Assembly (NCBI RefSeq): GCF_013408525.1
Contig: NZ_JACBZM010000001.1
Coordinates: 930,001 to 994,000 of the forward strand
Source: Nocardioides aromaticivorans
GTDB lineage: Bacteria; Actinomycetota; Actinomycetes; Propionibacteriales; Nocardioidaceae
Direction: 5' to 3'
Length of the DNA stretch: 64,000 bases
In this document: piece after piece, positions 17,815-27,326 of the stretch
Numbering within the stretch: position 1 is the first letter of the stretch
How the letters are laid out: each line of letters opens with the position of its first letter
Notes under the pieces: model-generated
Told to the model about the DNA's origin: nothing
The model's input: the letters and a program-made list of their open reading frames with translations, nothing else
The model's database searches: none
Position numbers and translations under genes: made by a program

Positions 17815-18203
17815 CAGTTGCCGCCCGCCATCGCCAGGGCCCGGCGGACGTACGCGAGGTACGTCTCGAGGTTGTCGATGCCCGGGCGCCACTGACCCCC
17901 GATGTGGCGACTCCACCGCTGCCAGGACCGGCCGAGGTAGTTCTCGATCTGCTCGGTGCCCGGGATAGCCACGCCCTTAGCCGTCAGGGCCGGCGCGACC
18001 CAGAACATGTCCGGGGTCGCATCGGGGAACCCGATCGGCAGGCGCAACAGGAGGTCGACATGGCGCTGGTCAAGTCCAGGGGTCGGGAAGTCGGCGAGGA
18101 CCACGTTGACGAAGCCGTCGGAGACCTCGACCGAGTGGCTGTAGCCCAGCGACTCGAGGAACGACTGGTCTTGTTCGCGGAGGACCACCACGAGCGGACC
18201 CAT
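17814..18203 (-). CDS. Prokaryotic E2-like protein (Prok-E2_E), cysteine-free
   Basis: 129 residues. The centre LRLPIGFPDATPDMFWVAP near 53-71 and the distal SWQRWSRHIGGQWRPGIDN are characteristic of Prok-E2 family E. The protein contains no cysteine at all, so it cannot form a thioester. That agrees with reports that Bub-type pathways use oxyester intermediates. It lies 3 bp after the Ubl gene and overlaps the E1 gene by 4 bp, so stoichiometric expression is likely. Assigned on motif and context. Confidence 0.85.
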   Translation of the reverse strand: MGPLVVVLREQDQSFLESLGYSHSVEVSDGFVNVVLADFPTPGLDQRHVDLLLRLPIGFPDATPDMFWVAPALTAKGVAIPGTEQIENYLGRSWQRWSRHIGGQWRPGIDNLETYLAYVRRALAMAGGN

Positions 18204-18206
18204 CGG

Positions 18207-18497
18207 TCAGGCCCCACCGCTCGGGTTGGTGCCCTGGCCGGGGTTGATGACGCGCGGCACGGTGAAGAACCGCATGTTGTTCTCCAGTTCGACGACCTCG
18301 CCGTCCTCGATGAGCTTGTCGAGCTCGTCGACGATGTCGAGCCACAAGTCGCGGTCGCTGCTGACTGGCGGCGACGGCACCAAGCGCAACTGCGCGCCCG
18401 TGAGCTTGTCCCCCTCGGGGTGGTACTTGGTCCCGTCGATGTAGATCGGCGTCTTCCCCGACGTCGAGTCCTTCGCCTTCTTGGTGTCCTGAGACAT
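18207..18497 (-). CDS. Multiubiquitin-type ubiquitin-like protein
   Basis: 96 residues from ATG at 18497 (AGGAG about 11 bases upstream). After a polar N-terminal tail the single beta-grasp domain runs TPIYIDGTKYHPEGDKLTGA, then LIEDGEVVELENN and RFFTVPRVINPG, matching the multiubiquitin pattern. The C-terminus continues GQGTNPSGGA beyond the fold, so a peptidase may be needed to expose the conjugated end. It is the modifier of the operon. The upstream reading to 18587 crosses the promoter and is rejected. Confidence 0.82.
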   Translation of the reverse strand: MSQDTKKAKDSTSGKTPIYIDGTKYHPEGDKLTGAQLRLVPSPPVSSDRDLWLDIVDELDKLIEDGEVVELENNMRFFTVPRVINPGQGTNPSGGA

Positions 18498-18551
18498 GGA
18501 TCCTGCTCCTGTGTCTTGACGGGATCCGCCACTGTCTGTGAAAGAAAACCC

Positions 18552-18607
18552 GTGTTCGCAGTTGCGAACACTTCGAAGGTAGCACATTGCGTTCGCAACA
18601 GCGAACG
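18552..18607. promoter_or_regulatory. Twin operators and interlocked divergent promoters
   Basis: Two copies of GTTCGC-N4-GCGAAC lie at 18554-18569 and 18591-18606; the first extends to a perfect 9+9 palindrome (18552-18571). Centres are 37 bp apart. Minus-strand promoter: -35 TTCGCT (18605-18600), spacer 18, extended -10 TGCTACCTT with hexamer at 18581-18576, driving the Ubl operon. Plus-strand promoter: -35 TTGCGT (18587-18592), spacer 18, -10 TAAACT (18611-18616), driving the ImmA gene. Operator 2 overlaps both -35 regions and operator 1 covers the expected Ubl-operon start site. The XRE protein encoded at 19525 is the likely ligand. Confidence 0.7.
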
Positions 18608-18625
18608 ACCTAAACTCAAGTCAAG

Positions 18626-19516
18626 ATGCCGACTTCCCAGCTCGAACTTGCGCGCGACCTGTGCCCAGGCGTGCCCGACGCCGTGCTCGTAGAGAGCCTC
18701 GTTGAAGTGCTCGGACAGAAGCTGGACCTCGAGCCGCCGATAGATCTCCATCGAGTTGCGAGCTTCCAGGGCGTCAAGGACATTCAGGTCGCTGAGATGG
18801 ACTGGGCGGGAATGCTGGCGCCCTCAGAGAGCGGCGGATTCATCATCAAGGTGCGCAGCGCGGACCGACCGCACCGAAGGAACTTCACCATCGGGCACGA
18901 GATTACGCACACACTTCTCCCTGGGTACGCCGTCATTCAGCATCGTTGCGGAGGGCTTGGAACCCGTAGCCTCCACGGCAACCGACACCTTGAGAACCTC
19001 GCCGACATAGGAGCCGCCGAGTTGCTGCTGCCTCGGCGGTTCCTTCAGCCCATCTTCGCGGACCTGGCTTTCGACATGAGTGCAGTCAAGGATGTCGCTG
19101 ACAGGCACCACGCAAGTTTGGACGCGACGCTTCGACGGCTCCTTCACCTGACGAGCCGGCACGCCATCGTCGTCGACCTTCGCCAATCGGTATTGCCTGA
19201 TGGCCGCACGCTCACCACGATCCATCGCGTGTTTAGTAACAGCGAATGGTGTCCGATCGCGCCCCTTCAACTGCACGGGAAGAGGGTCCCCCCGATGCAC
19301 CCAATTAACGAGGTTCTTGGCTGCGCCGAAGCGGCCGACGTCGTCGACCTTTCCTTTCTTCACACGGCCACCCCAACAGCCCACATCTCGGCAATTTCCG
19401 ATCCCTACATCGACAACGAAGGAAGAACTGTGATGCGTTCACTCGTCCTCGCTACGCCACGCCAAACCCAGTCTGTCCACGCCCCCGGCCACGGCCGGCT
19501 GCCTGCAGCGAGCTGA
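18626..19516 (+). CDS. ImmA/IrrE family metallo-endopeptidase
   Basis: 296 residues. The zincin motif H91-E-I-T-H95 lies in FTIGHEITHTLL, and E123 in ENLADIGAAELLLP fits the third zinc ligand. The C-terminal half has no recognised domain. Relatives such as ImmA cleave a cognate XRE repressor, and IrrE/DdrO pairs act the same way after DNA damage. The -10 TAAACT ends 9 bases before the ATG and there is no Shine-Dalgarno, so the message is probably leaderless. It is followed 8 bp later by an XRE gene and is divergent from the ubiquitin-like operon. GC content is visibly lower than in flanking genes. Confidence 0.88.
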   Translation: MPTSQLELARDLCPGVPDAVLVESLVEVLGQKLDLEPPIDLHRVASFQGVKDIQVAEMDWAGMLAPSESGGFIIKVRSADRPHRRNFTIGHEITHTLLPGYAVIQHRCGGLGTRSLHGNRHLENLADIGAAELLLPRRFLQPIFADLAFDMSAVKDVADRHHASLDATLRRLLHLTSRHAIVVDLRQSVLPDGRTLTTIHRVFSNSEWCPIAPLQLHGKRVPPMHPINEVLGCAEAADVVDLSFLHTATPTAHISAISDPYIDNEGRTVMRSLVLATPRQTQSVHAPGHGRLPAAS

Positions 19517-19524
19517 CGACCACC

Positions 19525-19989
19525 ATGTCTCCGCACAACCAAAGACTGACGTCTGCAACGAACTTGCTCGAGCGTCTTGATTCGGATGAGACCAACGCCG
19601 AGGAAATCGGCGCGCGAATCACGAATCTCCGCCATGACAAGGGCCTATCGCTTAGTGAGCTCGCGTCGATCGCGACAGTGAGCAAGTCCTATCTCTCGAC
19701 TGTAGAGAAGGGCAGCGGCAGTCGCCCGGGCGCTGCGTTTCTCCACAAGATCGCGCAAGCGCTGGGCGTGACTCTCGCAGATCTCGTCGGCCGGGAATTG
19801 GTCGCCGACTCTCCAGGCATTCCGGCTGCATTGCAGGAGTTGGCGTCCGAACGGAATCTTCCGGCTCGCGATGTCGAGATGCTGGCCGGCATCGCGTTTC
19901 GTGGTGAAGCCCCGAAAACGAGGGAGCGATGGGAGTTCATCTACAACGCGATCAAGAGCAGCGCCGCAATGGATTCAGACGTCAAGTAG
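19525..19989 (+). CDS. XRE-family HTH transcriptional regulator
   Basis: 154 residues. A helix-turn-helix spans about residues 30-88: IGARITNLRHDKGLSLSELA, then VSKSYLSTVEKG and FLHKIAQALGVTLADL. The remaining 65 residues are a short C-terminal domain. Paired with an ImmA-type peptidase 8 bp upstream, it is the expected repressor/substrate of that peptidase. It has no promoter of its own in the 8-bp gap, so it would autoregulate through the two operators before 18626. Its target on the ubiquitin-like operon is inferred. Confidence 0.87.
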   Translation: MSPHNQRLTSATNLLERLDSDETNAEEIGARITNLRHDKGLSLSELASIATVSKSYLSTVEKGSGSRPGAAFLHKIAQALGVTLADLVGRELVADSPGIPAALQELASERNLPARDVEMLAGIAFRGEAPKTRERWEFIYNAIKSSAAMDSDVK

Positions 19990-20323
19990 TTCGCGTCCAG
20001 ATCACCTGAATCCGATACGTGCAAGAGTTCTGGTCCGCCACGAGCCGGCGTCAGCTCGCTACCTTGCCGGCGCAGGGTCGTTCATTGGTGCCACATCAGC
20101 CAAGATCCGCTCGGCGGCGGCTGGGCGGACAAGCGTCCGGTCGAACTCGCTCACGCGGGCATCGTTTGATCTGGCTCTTCGCTGACTGTACGAGGTATTG
20201 GCAGGCTCTAGCAGGATTCGACGGGTCGGCAGTGTTCGCCGCGAGAGTGCGGGAGCCCGCCGCTGAAGCGGCAAGGCCGCAACTGCGCGACTTCTCTCGG
20301 CGCGGAGGCCAGCGCCCCGCAGA
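19990..20323. other. Non-coding gap in the defence island
   Basis: 334 bp between the XRE gene and the convergent OLD-nuclease fragment. No credible ORF, RNA gene or strong terminator was found on either strand. Composition is moderate GC, like the island genes around it. It may hold the decayed remains of another gene. Confidence 0.5.
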
Positions 20324-21374
20324 TCAGACCGGGGCGTGCCGGACGCTAGCGATGATCTGCTCCAGCCAAGTGACGAGTGGCTGGAGGGCCATTGGGAGCG
20401 GATCTCCAAGAGCAAGGCAATCGTCCAGCAAGTACGGCGCAAGATGCGGCTCAAGCTTGCCGCTCTTCTTGCGATTCGAGTTCCATCCCCTTGAGCCCAT
20501 CCAGCTCGCCAACTGCTCGTAGGCGTCAGGGGCTGTCGACAAGGTGCTGGCGAAACTAGCGTCGATGGATCCGTCGCGTCCGGGGCCCAGAGCGGCGACA
20601 ACGCCGGCGACACCGAGGGCGTCGAGGAACAGTCCCTCCAAGTCCGAGGACAGGACGAAGACATCGAACGGCGACAACAAGTGGTTCAACTTCTTCTGGT
20701 TGGCGAAGGCCTGGGATGCGGTCGTACTGGCCTGGTCAGCCTGCTGCATGATGCTGTCGCGTTCGGCCTTGCTCGGTTGCTGATGGCGTGAGGCGAGGAT
20801 GTTCAGAACTTCGCGCTTGCCACTGCCCGCCGTGCGGACCGCGTCCCCGTCGACGATCACGTAGGAGCGGATACCAAAGACATTGGCGAGCTGCACGAGG
20901 TACTGGATCTTGCCTACACCACCCGCTTCGATAACGGTTACCCCCAGCGCATAATGGCCGCCGGGAGCGGCGCAGGCACGGCTCAGGAGCCTCTCCACGA
21001 CTGAGTAGTCGCCCTCGCCTTCCACGAACACCACCGCGTTCGCGAAGACCAGTTCGCTGTTGGCTGCCGAGCAATAGCGACTCAGACGTCCGGCGTCCGT
21101 CGGGTCGAGGACGGGCTTACTTCGTTCATAGGTGGTACCGCCACTCTGGAGGGGAAGCCTTGCGATCCGGGAGATGTCGAAGGAATCGACGAGCACCGAG
21201 CTGTGCGTCGTGACGAGGACTTGGGCGTCGTCGGCAATGTCCCCGATGATCTTGGCCATCGCGCGCTGGGTTTGCGGATGCAGGAAGGCCTCAGGTTCCT
21301 CGATGGCGAACATGAGGTTCGCCCCCGTTTGAGCCTCCTTGCTCGCTACGTATCGGAGGATGCCGAGCACTAGG
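20324..21374 (-). pseudogene. OLD-family nuclease, C-terminal fragment
   Basis: The second half of an ATP-dependent OLD (overcoming lysogenisation defect) nuclease, cut off by the IS481 insertion. It contains the ABC Walker B LMFAIEEPEAFLHP, the H-loop LVTTHSSVLVD, and then a TOPRIM domain with VVFVEGEGDYSVVERLL (catalytic Glu) and YVIVDGDAV (DxD). It is in frame with the N-terminal fragment once the IS and one target duplication are removed; the junction then reads FQSALVLGILRYVA and the full protein would be about 607 residues. OLD-type proteins such as GajA act in phage defence. Here the gene is probably inactive. Confidence 0.85.
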
Positions 21375-22461
21375 TGTACCCGGCCATCAGGTTGGTAGCA
21401 GCCGGCTGACTGGCGGCTTGCCTCCGAGTGCGCTGTGGCGGCGTTCAGTGTTGTAGTGCTCGATCCAGGGCGCAAGGGCGGCCTGGCGTTCGTCGTTGCT
21501 GGTGAAGACCTGGCGGTAGGCCCACTCGGTAGTCAGGGTGCGGTTCAGGCGCTCTACCTTGCCGTTCTGCCACGGGCAGTGCGGCTTGATGAACTTCTGT
21601 GTGATGCCGTGATCGGCGCACACCGTTCGTAGCGACCATCGGTAGGCCCAGGCGTTGTCCGTCATCAGTCGCTCGATCCGGGCGATGCCGTGCGCGGCGA
21701 AGTAGGCGATGGCTCGCTCGAGGAACTCTGCACAGGCGGGGCCCTTCTCATCCGGCAGGATCTCGCTGTAGGCCAGCCTGGAGTGGTCGTCGACGAGCGA
21801 GTGCACGTAGTCGTATCCGACCTTGGTGCTGCGATCACGCATGATCGATCCGGCCCCTCGGCCGTGGGCCTTCCACCCACCGCCGGCGGGGATCTTGCCG
21901 AGCTTCTTGACGTCCATGTGCACCAGCTCGCCTGGTCGTTCGCGCTCGTAGCGAACGCCAGTCTGCTTCGAGGACCGGATCACCTCACCGGTGATCGGAT
22001 CTAGCTCGCGCAGGTACGGCACATGGTGGCGGCGCAGAATCCGCGACACCGTGCGCGCGGGCACGCCGACCTTCGGTCCGAGAACGTCGGGGCCGTCACG
22101 ACGCTCGGCACGCGCAGCCAGGACCTTCTGCTCGACCTCGTCGCGGGTCTTGGTGGGCATCGAGTGCGGGCGCGACGACCGGGTCATGAGCCCTACTTCG
22201 CCTTCAGCAGCGAACCTGTCGATCCAGGTCTTCACACATTTGCGGGACACGCCCATCGCCGCGGCGATGTGGGCCTGAGGCCAGCCAGCCTGGTGGCGGG
22301 CAACGATCAGCCGACGACCATGAACGGTCAGCCGGGCACTACCGTGGGACACGAGAACCTCCGGGTGGAAGTGGGCCTTAGACAAGCCACATCCCATTCG
22401 GAGGTTCTCGTTTGTTCAACCAGGCTCGCCGCTACCAACGTCCTGGCCGGGTACAACTAGG
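21369..22461. mobile_element. IS481-family insertion sequence with 6-bp target duplication
   Basis: The element spans 21375-22455 (1081 bp), begins TGTACCCGG and ends CCGGGTACA. The terminal inverted repeats share TGTACCCGGCCA and GTTGGTAGC around a 4-base mismatch. It is flanked by the direct repeat ACTAGG (21369-21374 and 22456-22461). Precise removal of the element plus one repeat restores an open OLD-nuclease frame, which proves the insertion point. The insertion is probably fairly recent, since both repeats and the frame are intact. Confidence 0.92.
21387..22352 (-). CDS. IS481-family transposase
   Basis: 321 residues from GTG at 22352 (SHGSARLTVHGRRLIVARHQ is the usual IS481 start; ATG at 22397 would add 15 residues over the terminal repeat). 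The N-terminal HTH domain contains WPQAHIAAAMGVSRKCVKTW. The DDE integrase core has D in VHMDVKKLG, D in RLMTDNAWAY and E in NGKVERLNRTL. All catalytic residues are present and the frame is intact, so the element may be mobile. Confidence 0.93.
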   Translation of the reverse strand: MSHGSARLTVHGRRLIVARHQAGWPQAHIAAAMGVSRKCVKTWIDRFAAEGEVGLMTRSSRPHSMPTKTRDEVEQKVLAARAERRDGPDVLGPKVGVPARTVSRILRRHHVPYLRELDPITGEVIRSSKQTGVRYERERPGELVHMDVKKLGKIPAGGGWKAHGRGAGSIMRDRSTKVGYDYVHSLVDDHSRLAYSEILPDEKGPACAEFLERAIAYFAAHGIARIERLMTDNAWAYRWSLRTVCADHGITQKFIKPHCPWQNGKVERLNRTLTTEWAYRQVFTSNDERQAALAPWIEHYNTERRHSALGGKPPVSRLLPT

Positions 22462-23234
22462 GCGGACTGGAAGCCAGTTCCGCGCTCCGAGACAGCGACC
22501 GGCGCATCGGATCCGCTCTCGATCAAGGCGGACTCGAGCATCCCCCGCAGCGCGGCGCGGGGCTCGGGCAATTTGAAGCGCACCTCCGACTCTTGGAAGG
22601 GCAGGTCGGCGACGATCGCCGCCGCAGATTGATCGAGCGTCTCCCGTACCAGTGTCTCGAGCGGCTCCATCTGGTCGCGGAACTGCTGTTGAAGACCGGT
22701 ACTGCGTGAGCTACCGGTGCGGATCAAGATGGCCTCGAGCGTGTCCAACAGGCGCGCGAGGGACTCCGGTTCATTGCGGTCGACGTCGCCGGCGACGCGG
22801 ACAGAGGGGATCTTGACGAAGTGGAACCGGTTCAGGACCTCGAGGTAGAGACGTCGCGCGTCATCTGCCGTCACTCGCTGCGAGGTCTCGTAGGACACGG
22901 CACCGCCACGGCTGCACCGCACCTTGATCCAGAACCGGTTGTCGCGGCGCAGAATCGGGGCGAAGGCCGTGCGTTCGTCCTCGGTCAGATCGGTGAACCA
23001 GACCTGGATACTGGACAGGGTTCGGGCTCCAAGGTCCCGGTAGTAGGCATTGCGAGGCAACAGGCCGCGCAGGCTCTCGCCCGTCGGATCGGCGAAGAAT
23101 GCCTCTAGCAGCCGAACCGCCGACGACTTGCCGGCGTTGTTCGGCCCGGCAACGAGCTGGATTGCCGTATCGACCTCGAGCTTGAGTGACTTGAATCCCA
23201 AGAATCGCTCGACATCGAGCTCGCAGACACGCAC
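22456..23234 (-). pseudogene. OLD-family nuclease, N-terminal fragment
   Basis: First 260 residues of the interrupted OLD nuclease. The ABC-type Walker A reads VAGPNNAGKSSAVRLLEAF near residue 28, and the fragment ends AVSERGTGFQSALV, the signature region just before Walker B. GTG start at 23234; the AT-rich TAAATT on the minus strand ends 6 bases before it, which suggests a leaderless message. The current frame runs a few codons into the IS and stops at 22416. Without the TOPRIM half no nuclease activity is expected. Confidence 0.85.
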
Positions 23235-23797
23235 CCGGAGAATTTAGTTGCTGCCGAAGCGCCGCGCGGATGTTCAGCAGGAACGAGGCGCGAGCCCGGT
23301 GACGACCGGCCGCTTCGCCCCCGAGGCCGAAGAGCCTGCGTCACCTGTGCCGCGGCCCAACCCTGGGTCCGCCGGTGCGCTCGAGCCGCGCCTCGTCGCC
23401 AAATCGGGCCGGGTCGATGGCTCTGGTGGCCGATGTCCGGACGAAGGCAGACACGCCTTCCGCTCAGGGCTCCGCAGTCCACAAGCAGATTCCTGCCCCA
23501 TGTGGAATGCCGCGCACTCGATTCCCGAGGTACGTCACACCGCCGCCAATGCTGCTCGATCGGAACAGCGCCAGCGGGTAGTCCACAACAGCCCACCGCC
23601 CCTTGCGCGGATATTCGAACAGATGTACGATCGGCCCACGGCCGCAAGGCGGGGTGCAACGAGAGGCCCCGGGGACCTGAGGTCGATGTCCAACAGGACA
23701 TGGCACGCACCTTCCTGGTGCGGAGCCGCTGCACCGGACGGTGCCTCCTGGCGGGCGACAAGTCAGTTTGTCGCGCCTGCCCGAGGAGTTCCGCCAG
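23235..23797. other. Non-coding gap between the defence island and the DUF222 gene
   Basis: 563 bp without a convincing gene. It holds the putative SOS box at 23614-23631 and the ribosome-binding site GAGGAG before the DUF222 ATG. The ORFs found here in other frames have no family-like sequence. The GC content rises toward the chromosomal level across this stretch, so the right edge of the island is probably here. Confidence 0.5.
23614..23631. promoter_or_regulatory. Putative LexA SOS box upstream of DUF222-HNH
   Basis: TTCGAACAGATGTACGAT matches the actinobacterial LexA site TCGAAC-N4-GTTCGA with one mismatch (GTACGA). It lies about 170 bp before the DUF222-HNH start. Mycobacterial 13E12-repeat genes, which encode DUF222-HNH proteins, are known to have SOS boxes. 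LexA binding here is not shown. Confidence 0.5.
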
Positions 23798-25099
23798 ATG
23801 TCCGTCGCCGTCGTCGCACCGCCGCACCCGGTCCTCGGGTGTGCGGCCGAGATGCGTGCGGCGCTGGACGCGGTGGCGGCGGTGCAGCCGACGTACATGA
23901 GCACCGCCGACAAGCAGACGGCGCTCGTCGAGCTGGCGCGCATCGAAGGGCGGGTCGCCGAGCTGCGGATGCGGGTCCTCGCGGCCTCGGGCGAGGTCGG
24001 GGAGGAGTCGGGAGCCCGGGATGCTGCGGCGTGGCTCGCGCACGCGACGCAGGCGGAGCCCGCCACCACCCGGTCCGACGCCGTGCTGGCCGAGCGACTC
24101 GAGCGCCGGCCGCTGGTGGCGGCCGCGATGCGCGAAGGGCGCGTCTCCCCTGCCCAGGCACGCGTTGTCGCCGCCGTCCTCGAGGACCTCCCTAGCCGCC
24201 CCGGCCAGGAGGTCGCCACCGATGCCGAGACCACCCTCGTCGCGTTCTGCGAGCACTTCCGGCCCAGCGAGCTGCGCCGCCTCGCCCGGCGCCTGCTGGA
24301 GGTGGTGGCACCGGAGGTGGCCGAGGCTGAGGAGGCCAAGCGCCTCGAGGAGGAGGAACGACGGGCGCTGGCTGAGGCGTTCCTCAAGTTCCACGACCTC
24401 GGCACCGGCCTCACCCGCTTCTGGGGCGCCTTGCCGACCGCCGTCGCCGAGCGGCTGAAGCGCTACCTGCAGGCCTACTCCTCGCCGCGGCGTACGAAGA
24501 AGCGCGGCGGACCCTGCGAGGACGACCCCTCCCCCGATCCCGCCGCCCCCACGGGCACCGGCGAACGCGTACCTGCCCACCGGGCCCACGCCCGGGCGTT
24601 CGCGGCCCTGCTCGAGCTGCTCGACCCCGACCGCCTGCCCGAACACGGCGGCGACGCCACGACCGTGATCATCACGATGACCCTCGATCAACTGTTGACC
24701 GACCTCGCCACCGCGGGGATGGCGTCGACGAGCAATGCCGACGGCGAGATCACCATCTCCGCCGAGGAAGCACGCCGGCTGGCCTGCCAGGCGGGCCTGG
24801 TGCCGGTCGTCCTCGACGGCAAGGGGCAGCCGCTCGACGTCGGGCGGGCCAGCAGGCTCTACCGGGCTCCGCAGCGACGGGCGATCCGGCTCCGCGACCG
24901 GCGCTGTCGGGCCGAGGGGTGCACGATCCCCGCGGCCTGGTGCGAGGTCCACCACCGCGAGCCGTGGTCCCAGGGCGGGCGCACCGACATCGCCGATGGC
25001 GTCTGCCTCTGTTCCCACCACCATCACCTGGTCCACGACCGGGCGTACGACCACCACTGGACAGCCCAGGGCGACGTGAGGTTCCACCGACGGCGGTGA
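23798..25099 (+). CDS. DUF222 domain HNH endonuclease (13E12 repeat type)
   Basis: 433 residues from ATG at 23798 (GAGGAG 9 bases upstream). Residues about 25-330 form the DUF222 domain, rich in charged helices (LRRLARRLLEVVAPEVAEAE). The C-terminal HNH nuclease has CRAEGCTIP, then WCEVHHREPWSQGGRTD with the HH pair, and finally NGVCLC-like DGVCLCSHHHHLVHD. Zinc cysteines and catalytic histidine are present. Such genes are multicopy in actinobacteria and their biological role is unsettled. It is convergent with guaA. Confidence 0.88.
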   Translation: MSVAVVAPPHPVLGCAAEMRAALDAVAAVQPTYMSTADKQTALVELARIEGRVAELRMRVLAASGEVGEESGARDAAAWLAHATQAEPATTRSDAVLAERLERRPLVAAAMREGRVSPAQARVVAAVLEDLPSRPGQEVATDAETTLVAFCEHFRPSELRRLARRLLEVVAPEVAEAEEAKRLEEEERRALAEAFLKFHDLGTGLTRFWGALPTAVAERLKRYLQAYSSPRRTKKRGGPCEDDPSPDPAAPTGTGERVPAHRAHARAFAALLELLDPDRLPEHGGDATTVIITMTLDQLLTDLATAGMASTSNADGEITISAEEARRLACQAGLVPVVLDGKGQPLDVGRASRLYRAPQRRAIRLRDRRCRAEGCTIPAAWCEVHHREPWSQGGRTDIADGVCLCSHHHHLVHDRAYDHHWTAQGDVRFHRRR

Positions 25100-25124
25100 C
25101 GCAGACGCGCCCTACCGCCCGGAC

Positions 25125-26708
<1,584 letters not shown>

Positions 26709-26712
<4 letters not shown>

Positions 26713-27326
26713 GGGCGAATCGTATCGACCGCGCGCCCGTCCTCCGACTCGGCGCCGACCCCACGGACGACGCGCCGCACGCGCCAGGCCTCCACGGCGA
26801 CGTATAGGGAGCCGCCGACCGCGAGGGCGAGCAGCGCCGGCGTGCGCCACTCGGGCCCGGCCACGCCGGACAAGCGGTCCGGGCTCGCATATCCCCACGC
26901 CACCAAGACCCCGAACATCGGCGTCCAGTACCAGAGGCGGAGGAGGGCCGCGCTCGCCGCGGCGATCCCCACGAAGCCGAGCACCGTCGATGCCCCACCC
27001 ACCGACCAGCCGAGGGCGACGAGTGCCGCCGACACCGGCAGCGAGACCAGGACGAGGCATCCCATGCGGAGCGCCGGCAGCCTCATCGGCGAGCGGGGCG
27101 CCAGTAGGGCGAGCTCGGGCATCCGGTCCACCAGCGGAAAGCCGAGCGCCATGCCCGCCAGCACGGGCATGAGGTGCAGCACCGCGAGCCGGTTGCGCAG
27201 GAAGGGCAGCTCGACGTACGCGTCACTGGTGACCAGTGCGGCGAGCGCCAGGCCCAGCGACACCACCAGGGCGCCGTCGAGCGACCAGGCACGGGCCACC
27301 GCCCAGGCACGGGCGACCCGGCTCAT
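26709..27326 (-). CDS. Hypothetical polytopic membrane protein
   Basis: 205 residues from ATG at 27326, with about six hydrophobic segments. It is not recognised as any known family. It lies between a large membrane protein and guaA, overlapping each by 4 bp. It is most likely the second permease-like subunit of the ABC system encoded upstream, since it occurs with an ATPase and another membrane protein. The longer reading to 27479 is a shadow over the upstream gene. Confidence 0.7.

Noticed and set aside
19990..20323. Short frames that might be a remnant gene next to the OLD nuclease
   Set aside because: No start with a ribosome-binding site and no recognisable motif; composition alone is not enough.
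15494..23234. Prophage
   Set aside because: No integrase, structural, lysis or packaging genes; the only mobile gene is an IS481 transposase.
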